Positions 35,401-45,100 of a stretch of 64,000 nt of DNA are shown here, in pieces. Below the pieces are notes generated by a model. It ran no database searches. It was not told the origin of the DNA and saw only the letters and a program-made list of their open reading frames with translations. Source of the DNA: Tupaia tana (taxonomy: Eukaryota > Chordata > Mammalia > Scandentia > Tupaiidae); NCBI GenBank assembly GCA_026018925.1, contig JAKSZU010000011.1, forward strand, positions 42,336,141 to 42,400,140, read 5' to 3'. The position numbers were made by a program, and so were the translations under genes. The stretch's first letter is position 1; each line of letters opens with the position of its first letter.

Positions 35401-36477
35401 CAAGATCCCAAGTGGTCCCCGGCAGGAGTCCAAGTGTTCCTACCCCTACCATACGCTGTCCCAGTCCTCGGATGAGGTGAGCAGGCTGCCCCCCCCCCCC
35501 CCCCCAGCCCTGGCCTCCGACCTGCCAGTGCAGGCTGAGGTCACACTCCTCACTCGCCTTGGTCTCTGCCTCAGTTCCTGGATGAACCCCTCCCCACTGT
35601 CCACCACTGGACCAGTCAGCAGGTGGGCCAGTGGCTGCACAGCCTCAACCTGGAACAGTATGCCGCCGAGTTTGCCGCGCGGCAGGTGGACGGGCCGCAG
35701 CTGCTGCAGCTGGACGGAAGCAAGCTCAAGGTGGGCTGGGAAGGCCTTGAGGCAGCCCTCAGGCATTGGGGTCCCCTCGCCTGACCTTTGGCCTCTTGGG
35801 CTGACCCTCTTATTCCATGGCCACCACCCTGACCTCTGACCTCTAGGCCCAGTGCTTGGTGTCTGTGCTCTACCGTGGGTCTACAGTCCTATGTGACACT
35901 CCAGTTTAACCTTCAGGCTTGAGCCCTGGCTCCAGGCTGATCTTGCCCTCTAAGACTGCCACCTGACGAGTCCCTCAGGAAGTCCCTGGAAGTGTGGAGG
36001 GGCCTTGGCCATGACTAGACGTGTGACCTTGGGCACGTCACTTGCCATCTCTGGGCCTCAGGAGGCCAGACAGTCACATCAAGGCTGAAATCGAGTGGAG
36101 GAATGGGCGCTCAGGATTGGGGAAGGGGGAACCAAGGAACCCCACCACTGCCATTCCCAGTTCTCACCCCAAGGGTTCAAGCTCCGGGGAGGGAGGCAGA
36201 GGCACCACTCGAGGGAGGACTTCCAGCTCCACGGAGAGCCTACCTGGAGTGGAAGGGACCATGCTTGGGGGGCCGTGGCTGGTGCCCAGACTTGGTCCCT
36301 CACCCTCGGTTCTTCCTCCAGAGCCTGGGGCTCAGCAACTCGCATGACCGGGCGCTAGTGAAGCGGAAGTTGAAGGAACTGGCAGCAGCCGCGGAGAAGG
36401 AGCGCAAGGCGCAGGAGAAGGCTGCGCGGCAGCGGGACAAGCTCCGGCGCCGGGAGCAGGAGGCCAAGAAGAGCTAG
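23196..36477 (+). CDS. SAMD14: SAMD14, complete 417-residue SAM-domain protein
   Basis: Coding exons join 23196-23238, 31811-31977, 33165-33453, 33984-34071, 34164-34238, 34323-34482, 35357-35476, 35575-35730 and 36322-36477: 1254 nt, 417 residues plus TAG, the length of the human protein. The start has G at -3 and +4. From the N terminus there is a short acidic start, an Arg-rich segment, a Ser/Pro-rich disordered region, a conserved basic patch (KKTRRKFLDLGVTLRRAS) and a second Ser-rich region. A SAM domain follows (HHWTSQQVGQWLHSLNLEQY onward, exons 8-9), then a Lys/Glu/Arg helix to the end. SAMD14 is a cytoplasmic adaptor related to neurabins; published work links it to KIT signalling in blood progenitors and to actin capping protein. 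It has no catalytic motif. Confidence 0.96.
23431..23701 (-). mobile_element. Long tRNA-derived SINE
   Basis: Reverse copy with T20 at the left. The direct repeats cccattgacc and cccattgatc bracket it. Confidence 0.9.
23713..23890 (-). mobile_element. Short-family SINE
   Basis: Reverse copy with an A/T-rich tail at the left, gagagagagagagtgagaaagcaagc in its body (written here as its recognisable GA run) and gctggcc at the head end. Confidence 0.75.
23952..23997 (+). repeat. (TA)n microsatellite
   Basis: About 23 TA units directly abutting the poly-T of the next SINE. Confidence 0.9.
24000..24264 (-). mobile_element. Long tRNA-derived SINE
   Basis: Reverse copy with T22 at the left and 'ccatctgctggtccc' at the head end. 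Moderately diverged. Confidence 0.85.
24315..24562 (+). mobile_element. Old SINE
   Basis: Diverged forward copy: 'ggcgggcagtggtgcagtgg' head, T/C-rich body and an A-rich tail. Confidence 0.45.
25773..25900 (+). mobile_element. MIR fragment
   Basis: MIR core order is visible: 'actggcctgggagtcagga' then 'cctcaggttccccatctgta' then 'aaatgagga'. Confidence 0.7.
26540..26720 (-). mobile_element. L2-like LINE remnant
   Basis: Contains 'gggcgccaggctctgttcta', 'ggccctggggagacagcaag' and 'tcatggagcttgacttctag', in the order of the L2 3' end reverse complement. Confidence 0.65.
26790..26945 (+). mobile_element. Old SINE body fragment
   Basis: Short diverged match to the SINE body ('cacgtgcgtgagtgcccaag' then a cacatgtgcacat segment). 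The head is missing. Confidence 0.4.
26994..27283 (+). mobile_element. Long tRNA-derived SINE, young
   Basis: Forward copy with head gggaccagcagatggcataa, A box tggcataatgg, B box gattcgagtcc, 'gcccaagatcccgagagga', the C/T-rich body, 'ccctatagcaaaaacctctc' and a long poly-A. Confidence 0.9.
27294..27462 (-). mobile_element. Short-family SINE next to a long SINE in opposite orientation
   Basis: Reverse copy whose (TTTA)n tail faces the poly-A of the preceding element. The head complement is cctgccagcccc. Confidence 0.85.
27578..27806 (+). mobile_element. tRNA-derived SINE, diverged
   Basis: Forward copy: 'gccagcaggtagcgtggtgg' head, 'ccccaaatcccagagagg' body and a 'atgccctagggcaaaaccct' end. 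Confidence 0.7.
28189..28234 (+). mobile_element. Half of an inverted-repeat (MITE-like) element
   Basis: 'gtcttcaaaaagttcacgga' followed by an A/T-rich arm resembles one arm of the element at 60379-60737. It is preceded by a run of about 18 G and cut by a SINE on its right. Confidence 0.5.
28235..28683 (+). mobile_element. tRNA-derived SINE, split by a nested SINE
   Basis: Left part 28235-28334, right part 28510-28683. The flanks aaaagctatgcatgg and aaaagcatgtagg suggest one original insertion. Confidence 0.75.
28335..28509 (+). mobile_element. Nested short-family SINE
   Basis: Bracketed by aaaaaacacatgtgtg (28318-28333) and aaaaaatccacatgtgtg (28510-28526), a duplication of host SINE sequence. 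Its tail is (AAT/AAAT)n. Confidence 0.85.
28691..28922 (+). mobile_element. tRNA-derived SINE
   Basis: Forward long-family copy with 'gtccagcaggtgatgtaatg' head and 'ccctatagcaaaaatctctc' end. Confidence 0.85.
29318..29400 (-). mobile_element. L2-like LINE fragment
   Basis: 'cactaagcacctatgtgcca' then 'cagtgaacaaaacagaaaga' matches the usual order of the L2 3' end reverse complement. Confidence 0.6.
29430..29712 (+). mobile_element. Long tRNA-derived SINE, near-consensus
   Basis: Forward copy with A box tagcgtaatgg, B box ggttcgagtcc and intact body. The duplicated aaaagttcc occurs on both sides. Confidence 0.93.
29721..29965 (+). mobile_element. Long tRNA-derived SINE inserted next to the previous one
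   Basis: Forward copy. Flanks agttccttct and agtccttcctt suggest insertion within the target duplicate of the previous copy. B box variant acagttcgtgtcc. Confidence 0.88.
29966..30190 (-). mobile_element. Old SINE (uncertain)
   Basis: T-rich left edge, 'acaagagaggaagagatgga' and a head-like right end. Much diverged; it may belong to an older family. Confidence 0.4.
30205..30655 (-). mobile_element. L2-like LINE remnant
   Basis: Segments in family order: 'cagggaagccctcattggga', 'gcaaagacctgaaggcggta', 'agcaaaggccctgaggaaca', 'ccagggtggctggagtggag' and 'aggatcactctggcagctgt'. Confidence 0.55.
30944..31330 (+). mobile_element. Older SINE split by a short-family SINE
   Basis: The host head (30944-30990) and body (31160-31330, 'gtcccaaattccaacaggct') are separated by a forward short-family element at about 30991-31159 (head ggggccagctggtggtttgg). 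Confidence 0.65.
31811..31977 (+). CDS. SAMD14: SAMD14 coding exon 2
   Basis: Acceptor ttcacag, donor gttggg. It encodes DLDLAVPETARLDSSLHKAR and an Arg-rich segment ending GPGGK. Confidence 0.95.
32140..32326 (-). mobile_element. Short-family SINE
   Basis: Reverse copy. The flanks ctcatttcacctttt and ctcatttcatccttttt are direct repeats. Confidence 0.85.
32362..32648 (+). mobile_element. Long tRNA-derived SINE with internal (GT)n expansion
   Basis: Forward copy flanked by aaggtattact on both sides. The GTGTGCGTG part of the body has grown to a (GT)n run (32465-32495). Confidence 0.9.
32658..32860 (+). mobile_element. tRNA-derived SINE, internally shortened
   Basis: Forward copy: 'gcaccagcagatggtataat' head, a deletion around the B-box/body junction and 'ccctatagcaaaactctctc' at the end. 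Confidence 0.8.
33165..33453 (+). CDS. SAMD14: SAMD14 coding exon 3 (Ser/Pro-rich)
   Basis: Acceptor cccag, donor gtgagc. A GC-rich exon encoding a disordered Ser/Pro/Arg-rich region that ends EPHSE with a split Asp codon. Confidence 0.95.
33984..34071 (+). CDS. SAMD14: SAMD14 coding exon 4
   Basis: Acceptor tgaaag, donor gtgagt. It encodes DSRDASPPEPASPTIGL and the basic patch KKTRRKFLDL. Confidence 0.95.
34164..34238 (+). CDS. SAMD14: SAMD14 coding exon 5
   Basis: Acceptor ccacag, donor gtagga. It encodes VTLRRASTSKSRKEKGSNRL and MGS, a basic segment. Confidence 0.95.
34323..34482 (+). CDS. SAMD14: SAMD14 coding exon 6
   Basis: Acceptor ccgcag, donor gtaagc. A Ser/Gly-rich segment with the hydrophobic patch PFLPFSWFTDSGKG, ending KKSASQ. 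Confidence 0.95.
34503..34760 (-). mobile_element. Possible old SINE in SAMD14 intron 6
   Basis: (GATT)n then a TTTAATTT tail-like start and 'agcaagtgagaaggagagag' resemble a reverse old SINE. The head cannot be recognised. Confidence 0.35.
35357..35476 (+). CDS. SAMD14: SAMD14 coding exon 7
   Basis: Acceptor atgcag, donor gtgagc; 40 codons in phase 0, from ESTLSDDSTPP to TLSQSSDE. A C run starts 14 nt past the donor. Confidence 0.95.
35575..35730 (+). CDS. SAMD14: SAMD14 coding exon 8, first part of SAM domain
   Basis: Acceptor cctcag, donor gtgggc; 52 codons, including the SAM start HHWTSQQVGQWL and DGPQLLQLDGSKLK. Confidence 0.96.
36322..36477 (+). CDS. SAMD14: SAMD14 last coding exon, SAM end and terminal helix
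   Basis: Acceptor ctccag. It encodes SLGLSNSHDRALVKRKLKEL, which completes the SAM fold, then a Lys/Arg/Glu-rich helix ending EAKKS and TAG. Confidence 0.96.
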   Translation, partial: SLGLSNSHDRALVKRKLKELAAAAEKERKAQEKAARQRDKLRRREQEAKKS

Positions 36478-37900
36478 GGGTGGTGGGGCAGGCGCTGGCA
36501 CCCAGGCACTGGCACTTAGGCACCGGGCAGCTGCCAGGCTCGGTGGCCACAGGCCTCACCACACCCGGGAGGTTGGGCCTGGGCACCAAGCTTGAGCTGG
36601 CCTGGCCCCACGCTCTCAGGAGGGCACATGCCCTCTCTCATCCTGTCACTTGGACCCAGAGCCCGCAGAAAGGGAGTCCTTAGGGAGAGGAGGGCCCAGT
36701 GACAAACTGAGCAGAGGACTCGTCTGGGCAGAGTCCCTGAGGAGGTGGCAGGTGAGGGAAGCAGCAGAGGACAGGGCGGAAGCGAGTCTGGAAGCCCAGA
36801 GGAGCCTGAGTCAGGCCGGCCCTCTGCCCTCGGGTCAGGTCCCCTGCCTAGGAAGGGCCAGCTCCCGGGCCGCTGCTGTGGCTGCAGCTGCGGCTGTGGC
36901 TGCCTGGTGAGAGCTCCACTCTGCTCCCCAGGGAGGCCAGAGGGCACTGCAACAAGTCACTCTCAGGGTAGACTCCCAGTCAGACTCCTCCACTGGAGAG
37001 CAGAGTAGGCAGCATGGGACAAGCACGATCTTTGCAAGGACTTTGGAGAAGGACTGCCTTCTCCTTTTGCCCTTTCCTGTCCTGTGGGCGCCCATAGGTG
37101 AGCTGACATCCACCCACGCACGCAGGTCTGCCCCTCCTGGGGCCCATTCAGAGCCGGCCAGGACCCACTTCTGCTCCAGCAGAGGGCCTCCGGCCCTCTT
37201 GGGCAGAGCAAATGTGGGAGCACAGAAGACACCCCTTTACCACCACCACCACCACCAATGCCTCAGTGGTACTGACTGGTGGATCCTTACCCCAGCTAGG
37301 CAGAAAGGCAAAGTCTGGGGGGTCCCCTAAAGCTGCTGGATGGGAGGACTCATCAGCCCTCACCCACCAGCCCTGGTCATGGTCAGGGCCTAGGTGGGCT
37401 CCGGAACTGGGGGGTGGTCCAGGCTCTGGCCTCTGGGCTGCAAGGGAGATTGGGCCAGGCCCTGAGGGTGGAGTCTGAGCGGCTGGAGATGGCATTTGGT
37501 CTTTTTCAGGAAACAGTGCCTGCCAGCAGGTGGCCCAGCTTCTGGGGCACTGGTAGGGATACCCATGGGGCCTGGGGGCTTCAGCTGAAAAGCCCCCTCC
37601 ACCTCCTCCCGCCTGCCTGGAGCAGTGGGCAGGACGCAGTGCATGCAGACGCCCCTCAGTCCTGCCGAGGGCCCTGTGCCTGGGACTCAGCCCTTTCCTT
37701 CCCCGTTTGTGCTGGGAGGGGGGCTTCAGGGGGAACGTGCGGTACGGGGACGCCGGCACCATCCGGGCCTGCGGAGAGGCTGGTGTGCAGCCTGGAAGGC
37801 ACCGCGTCCTGGAAGCCGTCAGGAGCTACAGTGGTGCCCACCTGCATGTGAGGGGGGAGGCGGTTCTCAGTTTATTTCAATAAACACTTACGATGTGCCA
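36478..37900 (+). other. SAMD14: SAMD14 3' UTR
   Basis: About 1.4 kb, GC-rich and free of SINEs, running to a canonical AATAAA. It contains a (CCA)n run at 37240-37256. Confidence 0.75.
37879..37884 (+). promoter_or_regulatory. SAMD14: SAMD14 polyadenylation signal
   Basis: Canonical AATAAA, followed within 40 nt by a GT-rich segment. Confidence 0.75.
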
Positions 37901-38124
37901 GTGACCGTTCTGTCTGCACCGGTCGGGGTGGGGACAGGCCGTGCCCGAGCGTGCTGGGCTGTCAGGCGTTGTGAGTGACAGCTTCTCCTGGCTCTTCCCC
38001 GGTGGGCCACGTGGGGTCAAGTCGAGCTGAGCCGGATCCCCCGAGTGTGTCAGGTGTCAGTCACAGGGCACCGCAGCTGCGTGCGCGTGTGCGTGTCCCC
38101 ACCCCAGGAACGCAGCCAGGCCAC

Positions 38125-39042
38125 AGTCTCATTGTCTCCTCTTTACTGTGGATGCCATTGTCACCATCACAGCCATGGGAGGGGCACACAGCTCTAACCC
38201 CTATGTGCTAAGGGGAAGGGCAGGGCGTTCGGGGTTATAAAACTAGCTCTATACACAGAGTGTCCAAGGAGGTGCCGCCTGGGCACGTGTGTCCAGGCGT
38301 GGGGGCTGGGGCTGGTGTGCAGGCAGGGCTGAGTGGGTGTGGGTGGGCGGTGGCTGTGCGCTCGTGAGGACATGCTGGGAAGGGCTCACAAGGTGGCACA
38401 CACACTGCCATGGCCACCTGCAGGGCCGTGGGCCACATCTCAGTCTTCTCAGCCTCCTCCACTGCGGAGCTGGGTCCTAAGTCAGAACCCCCAACCATGA
38501 CCTTAAACCCCAGAGTGGAGGGAGGAGCTAGAGGACCAGGTCTCTGACCAGGGGTTAAGGGTGCAACCCCTTTCCCCCACCCACCCCCCAGGCCTGGGGA
38601 GCACCAGGCCCGTTGCTAATACTGACCATGGACCAGGGCCAAGGTGTCTATGGGCTGGGGCATAAGGCAAGCCAGGCATCCACGTGGAAGGCTGTGGAGG
38701 GTGGTTAGGGGGACCCAGGGCCCCTGGCAGGAAAGTGACAGCCCTGGTCTCAGAGAGGAGGACTGCCATTGGAAAGTGTCTCTGGGACGCCCCATCAAGT
38801 AGAGACATCCTCAACCCTCAGGCATCGCCCACAGAGACTGGACGTCCTGGAGACCACCTAGGGGTCTCCACAAAGACGGATTGGCACTTAGGGACCACCA
38901 CAGACTGGTCGCCGCGGTGATTCCCGTAAAGAACGAGGTCATCAGGGAGAACCTACCCCCCCTCGGGGGATGGGGAGGGTCACCATGGTGGCCGGACCCA
39001 GAGAGAGCAGTCCGTCGTCTCAGGAGCAGGTGAGTGGGGCCC
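38125..39042 (-). other. PDK2: PDK2 3' UTR
   Basis: About 0.9 kb downstream of the stop on the minus strand, without SINEs. The 3' end is estimated from an AGTAAA hexamer. Confidence 0.6.
38142..38147 (-). promoter_or_regulatory. PDK2: Probable PDK2 polyadenylation signal (AGTAAA)
   Basis: tttact on the + strand reads AGTAAA on the minus strand, followed by a G/T- and GC-rich downstream stretch. No AATAAA was found between here and the stop. Confidence 0.5.
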
Positions 39043-39183
39043 CTAGCTGACACGGTACGTGGACGTGTTCTTGGGCTCCGTGCTGGGCACACACCAGTCG
39101 CCGGCCTCCTGGATGGTCTGGTAGTGGCGCCAGGCTGACTTGTTGTAGACAGGCAGGCGCTCCACCGAGTCCGTGGACAGGGC
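39043..39183 (-). CDS. PDK2: PDK2 last coding exon
   Basis: Acceptor ctgcag; 46 codons including the Asp-Trp motif (GDWCVPS), which locks the dimer tails, then STYRVS and TAG. Confidence 0.96.
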   Translation of the reverse strand, partial: ALSTDSVERLPVYNKSAWRHYQTIQEAGDWCVPSTEPKNTSTYRVS

Positions 39184-42100
39184 CTGCAGAGCGTCAGGGT
39201 CAGCCTGGCCCTGCCCTCCTCTGGGCCATCTGCCCCCAGGGGCTCTGTGCCGGCCCCGACCCACATATCCATCCCAGGTCTGGGTCAGACCCTGGGTGAG
39301 ACCACTGCCCCGGGCCCGGAGAGCCCATGGAAGGGTCCATGCCTTCTGCCCACTGGAGCATGCTGCTCCCTCAGAGAGCCAGGCAGATGGAGAAGGCTGG
39401 GCTATGACCTTGAGGACGGTCATCGACCCTAGGCCTCAGTCCTGGTCTCTGAGCTGAATGACAAGACCTCTACAGTCCCCGCCTCCTTCCTAGTCTAACA
39501 AGTCGAGGGTCCCCAGAACAGCATTCTCCCCGAGACACCCTGCCATGCTGTGCAGGTCTGGGGCTTGGAGGGTCACACAGTTTCACTCTACGTCTCAGAG
39601 TCCAGAGCCAGGAAAGGACAGGCGGGATGGACAGCAGACCTAACGGCAGGCCAGCCCGGCCCAGGCCCGGTCTGCACAGCCCCCTCCCACTGTTGTCTCC
39701 AGGCAGAGACCTCACCTTGAGATAGATGACCGCATCGGTCCCAAAGCCCTCCATGGAGAAAAGCTGCAGGTCTCCTTGGAAGTACTTGGCGTAGAGGCGG
39801 GAAATGGGGAGTCCGTAACCAAAGCCAGCCTGCAGGGAGGAGGAAGGCAGGGGTGATTCGGAGGCTGCGTGGGGCCTCCCGGGGCTGCAGGGACTTGTCT
39901 AGTGAGTGAAGGGTGCTAAGCCGGGGTTATGCAGGGGTGAGTTCCTGGAACTGGGGTGGGGGAGTGGGTTCTGCTCAGGGAGTCAGGAGGTCTGGGCTGG
40001 TCACAGGCTCCTGGGTCTCAACTGCCCCAACTCTCCGAAGGGGGAGTATTGGTAAGCTGGAACATACCACATGGGGCATGGGTAGCAACAGGGGGCCTAG
40101 AGGGGAGAGGGAGGAAAGGGGAAGGTGGAGACAGACACCACGGACAGGTAGATGTGCAGGCAGGGAGAGATGGGAGGAGCATAGCCACACGAGAGGGGAG
40201 CGAGCACAGGAGAAAGGAAGGGAGAGATGGGGGAGGTGAAGACAGACACGGGCATCCGTGTGGAGGTGGGGGCTGACGGAGGCCATCTCACCAGCGGGGT
40301 CCCCCCAGTGCCAGGCTGGGGCGTGGGTGCTGTGGAGTACATGTAGCTGAAGAGTCGCTCGATCTTCCTCAAGGGGACACCCCCACCTCGGTCACTCATC
40401 TGGAGGAGATGGGTGTGTTGGGGGCTCTCCTGAGGTCATTTTCCTACACGCCCCATCCCTGAGCCCCCAACCTTCTCGTGATCCACCCCCCAGATGGGAG
40501 AAAATGAGAAGGCCCAGCCCCACTGCTCCCGGGTCCCCAAGGCCAAGGTCACATACTTTGATGGACAGATCTTCTTCACCCAAGGCCACCATGACCTTGA
40601 TGGGTGGGAGAACTAGGCTGGACTCGTGACTCTCCACCGTTGCCCGCATGGCATTCTGCGAGGGCGAGAGGCTGGGGTGAGTGACAAGCCAGCCCTGCCC
40701 GCGCTCCCCGCAAAGGGGGCAAAGGGCCGGCCGGGCCTGCTCACCTTGAAGAGCTCGAAAAGCATGTGGTAGAGGTGGGAGGGCACGTAGACCATGTGGA
40801 TGGGCTGCGAGGAGTTGGCCGCTGTGAATGCGAAGGCCAGAGGCCAGGGCAGGGTCAAGAAGCAGTCGTGGCCACACAGCCCCCTTCTTCCTTCAGAAGC
40901 AGACACCCCTGCCCCCTATACGCTAGCTGGACACGAGGCTGCCAGCTGGAGACTGAACCTCCAGCCTGCTGCGAGCCAGGGCAGCCATGTGTTCAGCTCC
41001 TGACCCCGCCTCCACATGCTGTCCCTCCTCCAGACCGGAACCGAGACGCAGGGGTAGGGAGCAGTGCGGACGGCAGCCACACTGACCTCCCCTCTGACAC
41101 GGCTTCTCCCCATCGCTGCCGCATTTGCCCATTTGCTTCCCTTCCTGTCACTCATCGTGATCGGGAATGATCTTGTTCATTTATTGGTTCATTGGCTGGG
41201 GCCCCATTCCCCCTCTCCCGGCACCGAGAAGTACGCTGCCGAAGAACAGGGACCTTGCCTGTCTTATTTACGCCTTAATAAATATTTGCTGAATGGACTA
41301 GGAATACTCCAACCACGCTGCCCTGCCCTGTCTAGAAGCAGGCCCACCCGCTCGACTGTCCACTTCTCCTTGCCCTCCCTCGTGCCCAGGCTCGGGACAC
41401 ACGTCGTCAGCCTGGCTCACTCACCATTGACCTCCTGGATCTCCAGGTCAGGTGAGGCCATGTAATACTTGTCACACAGGAGCTTGGCCATGTCGTAGGC
41501 ATCTGAGAGGAGACAGGGCCACTCAGGGCACGAGGTGGCCCGTCAGCAAATAGTCCTCTTGTCACTGACACTGGGCACGCCAACAGTAAAGTCATGGGAA
41601 TGTGTCCCCCCCCCCCCCCCCACTGGCTGGGTAGGCCTGGAAGGGTCCCCAGGGCTCCTGTGCGGCCCAGCACACAGGGCTGGCTCACCTTTCACCACCT
41701 CAGACACGTTGCAGTTGGGGTCGATGCTGCCGATGTGCTTGGGGTGGGCTGGGTTGGTGCTGCCGTCAAAGATGAGGGCTGTGGCAGGGACGGAAGGGAG
41801 CTGCTGGCGGGCCTGCGCCTGCCCCCTGCGCGCCTCTTCCCCAGGGCTCCACCTCTGCCTCAAATGCCTCCACAGGTGCCAATCTCACAGCTGCACACTA
41901 CCCTCACCAGAGGCCCTCTCCTCCTGCCCCCCATCTCTGGTTCAGGCCCGTTTTGGACCTTTCTAGGCTGCATGAATTCTTCTCCTCAGAGGTCTCTCTC
42001 CACATATGTCCCACATGATATTTATTCTTTTCTTTTCTTTTTTTGAGAGGTTTTTGCTATAGGGCACGTGTGCTCATCAGAAAGACAGAGACAGAAAGTG

Positions 42101-45100
42101 AGAAATCACCCCCAGAGGGGATGGCCACGCCGCAGCCCTTTCTCCTCTCAGGATTTTGGGCACGCACACACATGTGCCCAGTGTGAATTTAAGCTGCCCA
42201 GGTCCAGAACTCGAACTGTGGTAGACTACATGGGAGTCCAGTGACATAGCTATTATGCCAACTGCTGGTCCCCAAAATTGATAATTTTTAATACTGTTAC
42301 ATAATAGTATATTTTGCAAGCATTTAAAGCCATATATTTCAATGTTGTCATCTTCTTTTTCCATTTTGGAGGAGCCAGTAATTCTTTTTCTCCGGCCCTG
42401 CAGCCCCCGTGGCTGGCACCCCTGCTGTCCCTTCCAGCCGCTCCCCTTCTCGCCGGCCCAGCCACACTCACTGTGCTGGTTGATGAGCATACGGATGGAG
42501 ATGCGGCTGAGGTAGAAGCGGTCCAGGAAGTACTGGATGTTCTGGTTGGAGACCGGGTCGTCGCCGTATGCGTCCTTGTACTCGAGCACGCCCTGTGCCA
42601 TGGTGGGCACCACGTCGTTGTGCCGGTTCCGGATGGTGACCAGGGCATCGGTGAATCTGGAGGGAGCCAGGTGCTCACCCTACACTGTCCCAGCCCTGGG
42701 GATGCCCTCGGACTCTCCTTCACTTCTGACCTCCACACAGCACCTGCACCCACTCCACCCCTCCAGCCCAACTCCAACCCCTTGCTCCCCTCCCACTCCT
42801 CCCACAGCCTCACCCCACCCCAGCCCCCCAGCTGCCGGCCCACAGCCTTCCTGCGCAAAAGCCTGGAGTTCTCCGTTCTTCTATGGGAGTTCCCGAGGGC
42901 AGGCCCGGATCCCTCCCATCAGACTCAGGGCTCACTGAGACTGAGTCTGTGTCTCTCCCATCAGGCTTGGGACTCCCTGAGGTCTGTCTGCCCCTCTCCC
43001 CAGACCAGATATACCTGAAGGAGGGGTCTTTGGAAGACTGTGACCCCCCAGATGGGCCTCCCCTACATCTGCCTTCCCACCCTCAGCCAGAGCCCTCACT
43101 CACTGGTTCAGGGTGCGCTGGTCCTCGGGGTCCTTGTCCAGGAACTCCATGATGTCCAGGAGACTCTGGACATACCTGTGTGCAGGGGGCAGGAGGGGCG
43201 CAGCCTCAGCTCACCCCCACCCGGCCTCACTCTCCTCTGTCCCGTGCATACTCCGCATGTGCTGTCCCTGTCCACAAGCTGCATCACAGTTTTCTCAGTC
43301 CCCTGCATTCATACGTGAGTCTCCCTGACAACCCAGTAAGTTATGCAAGAAAGCCTCTCATTTCTTGGTCCCCCATATAGTGCATTGGCTCTGGAATCCT
43401 GGAAGAGCAGCATGAGGAAGGGCTTATGATTACCCCACCCAATAGGCCTCACCTGGACTGAGCAGGGAAGCCTTGACCAAGGGCCTGCAGGGAGAAGGTG
43501 GGGCAGGGCCACAGCTCCTCTGAGCTTCTTCCGCAGGGTTGCTGTCACCCCCGGTGCGCCCACCTGGCAGTGGCCAGCACACGCCTCTAAGGGAGTGACC
43601 ACCAGCGGGGTGGTCTGGGCCAGCACCTGCCTCGGAAGCTGGATTCCAAAACGGTGGGTGGGAAGGACCCGGGGCTTGGGGGGGGGGGGGCAGGCCCAGC
43701 CTCTCTGTGGATGGAACTAGGGCCCATGGAGAGCCCAGAGACGCCCAGGTGGGAGTGGGTGGTCTCCTGCTGCCCCCTGATCTGTAGGCCTGGCGGGACG
43801 GCCAGTTTCCATAGGGCCCAGAAAAGAGCTGGGGAACCACAGGAGCACCGGGGGAACCACAGGAGCTGACACTAGGAGCACAGTCCCCTCTACTTCCCTG
43901 CTAACACGCCCAGCCCGTGGCTCGTCCTGGGAGGGTAGGAGGAGCTGAGCCAACACACTGCATGCCAGGATGGGGGCTGCCTAGAGCCCTGGGGTGCAGC
44001 AGCCCTTGTATCTCCAGGAAAGTCCCCACCACGATGGGACTCAGCCCTTGAACACAGTGCTGTCACGGTACCCTCTCGAGTGGGAGTAGGAATGGCCCAT
44101 TTCCGGGTCTCTCCGTGAGGCCTGCAGAGCCGAGCTGCTCGGTGCCATAGACTCCCAAGTCCCCGTGCTCTGGCCGCTCTACATGCTGCAACCACCCAAG
44201 ATTCTCACTTCCTGTTCACAGGGTTCCCTCTGCCCAGAACGCACTTCCTGCCACCTACCAACTGCTGCTCTTCCCTCTCTGGCCTGAGACAGTAAGAAGG
44301 TGACAGAACTAGCTTTGGGGCTGGTTCTGCCAAGTCCCAGTCCTGGCTCTTCCACTTTGAGCTGTGTGACCCTGGGTAAGTTGTGAGACTTCTCTGGGCC
44401 TGAGTTTCTTTATTAGGAAAATGAGGGGTTTTATACCCAGTTACCACTGCCTTTTGGTGAGGATGAAAGGTGACAGCACAGTGCCTGGCATACAGTGCGC
44501 ACTCTAAAGGCCTGCTCTCACCGACAATGGCGGCACAGATCTGTCACCGCTGAGCGCACTCTCTGAGCACCTCCTACTGCTATAGGCTCGACTCACGTCC
44601 TGTCCTAGTCTGCACTATCGGGGGCAGGAATGGCTGTGTCAGCCCTGGAGGCCCTCCCGCCCCAGCCCAGCCCAGCAGAGCCTGACTGGGGAGTGTAGCT
44701 GCTGATGGGGCCAGGGGTGGGGAGCCCAAACAGCAGAAGAGATCAGCTCCCTCCCAGATCCCCTGCCACCTCTGCCACTCCAGCAGACCACCAGAGTGGC
44801 CCACCTGAGGCCTCACCTGATCTCACCTGGCCTCCCGGAGCTGACACCAACACAGTGGTGAGGCACGCTCCCCCGTGCTCAAAGGCCCACCTGGGGACTC
44901 TGCCCCCTACAGCCTTGATAAGCAGACGAGAAAACTGGCTCAGAGAGGGCAGGGAGCATGCCCCAGCCCACACAGTAGGCAGAGGGCCGAGACTGGAACC
45001 CCAGTCTGCTCACCATCTGCATGGGTCCTCCGTGACGTGGCTGCTGTTGGTAGTGATGGCAACCAGCACATACACTGTGCCAGGACTCTGCTCTCGGCTT

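Noticed and set aside
39716-39829. A suspected one-base frameshift in PDK2 exon 10
   Set aside because: Rechecking the bases around 39780-39782 gave exactly 114 nt and an intact reading frame.
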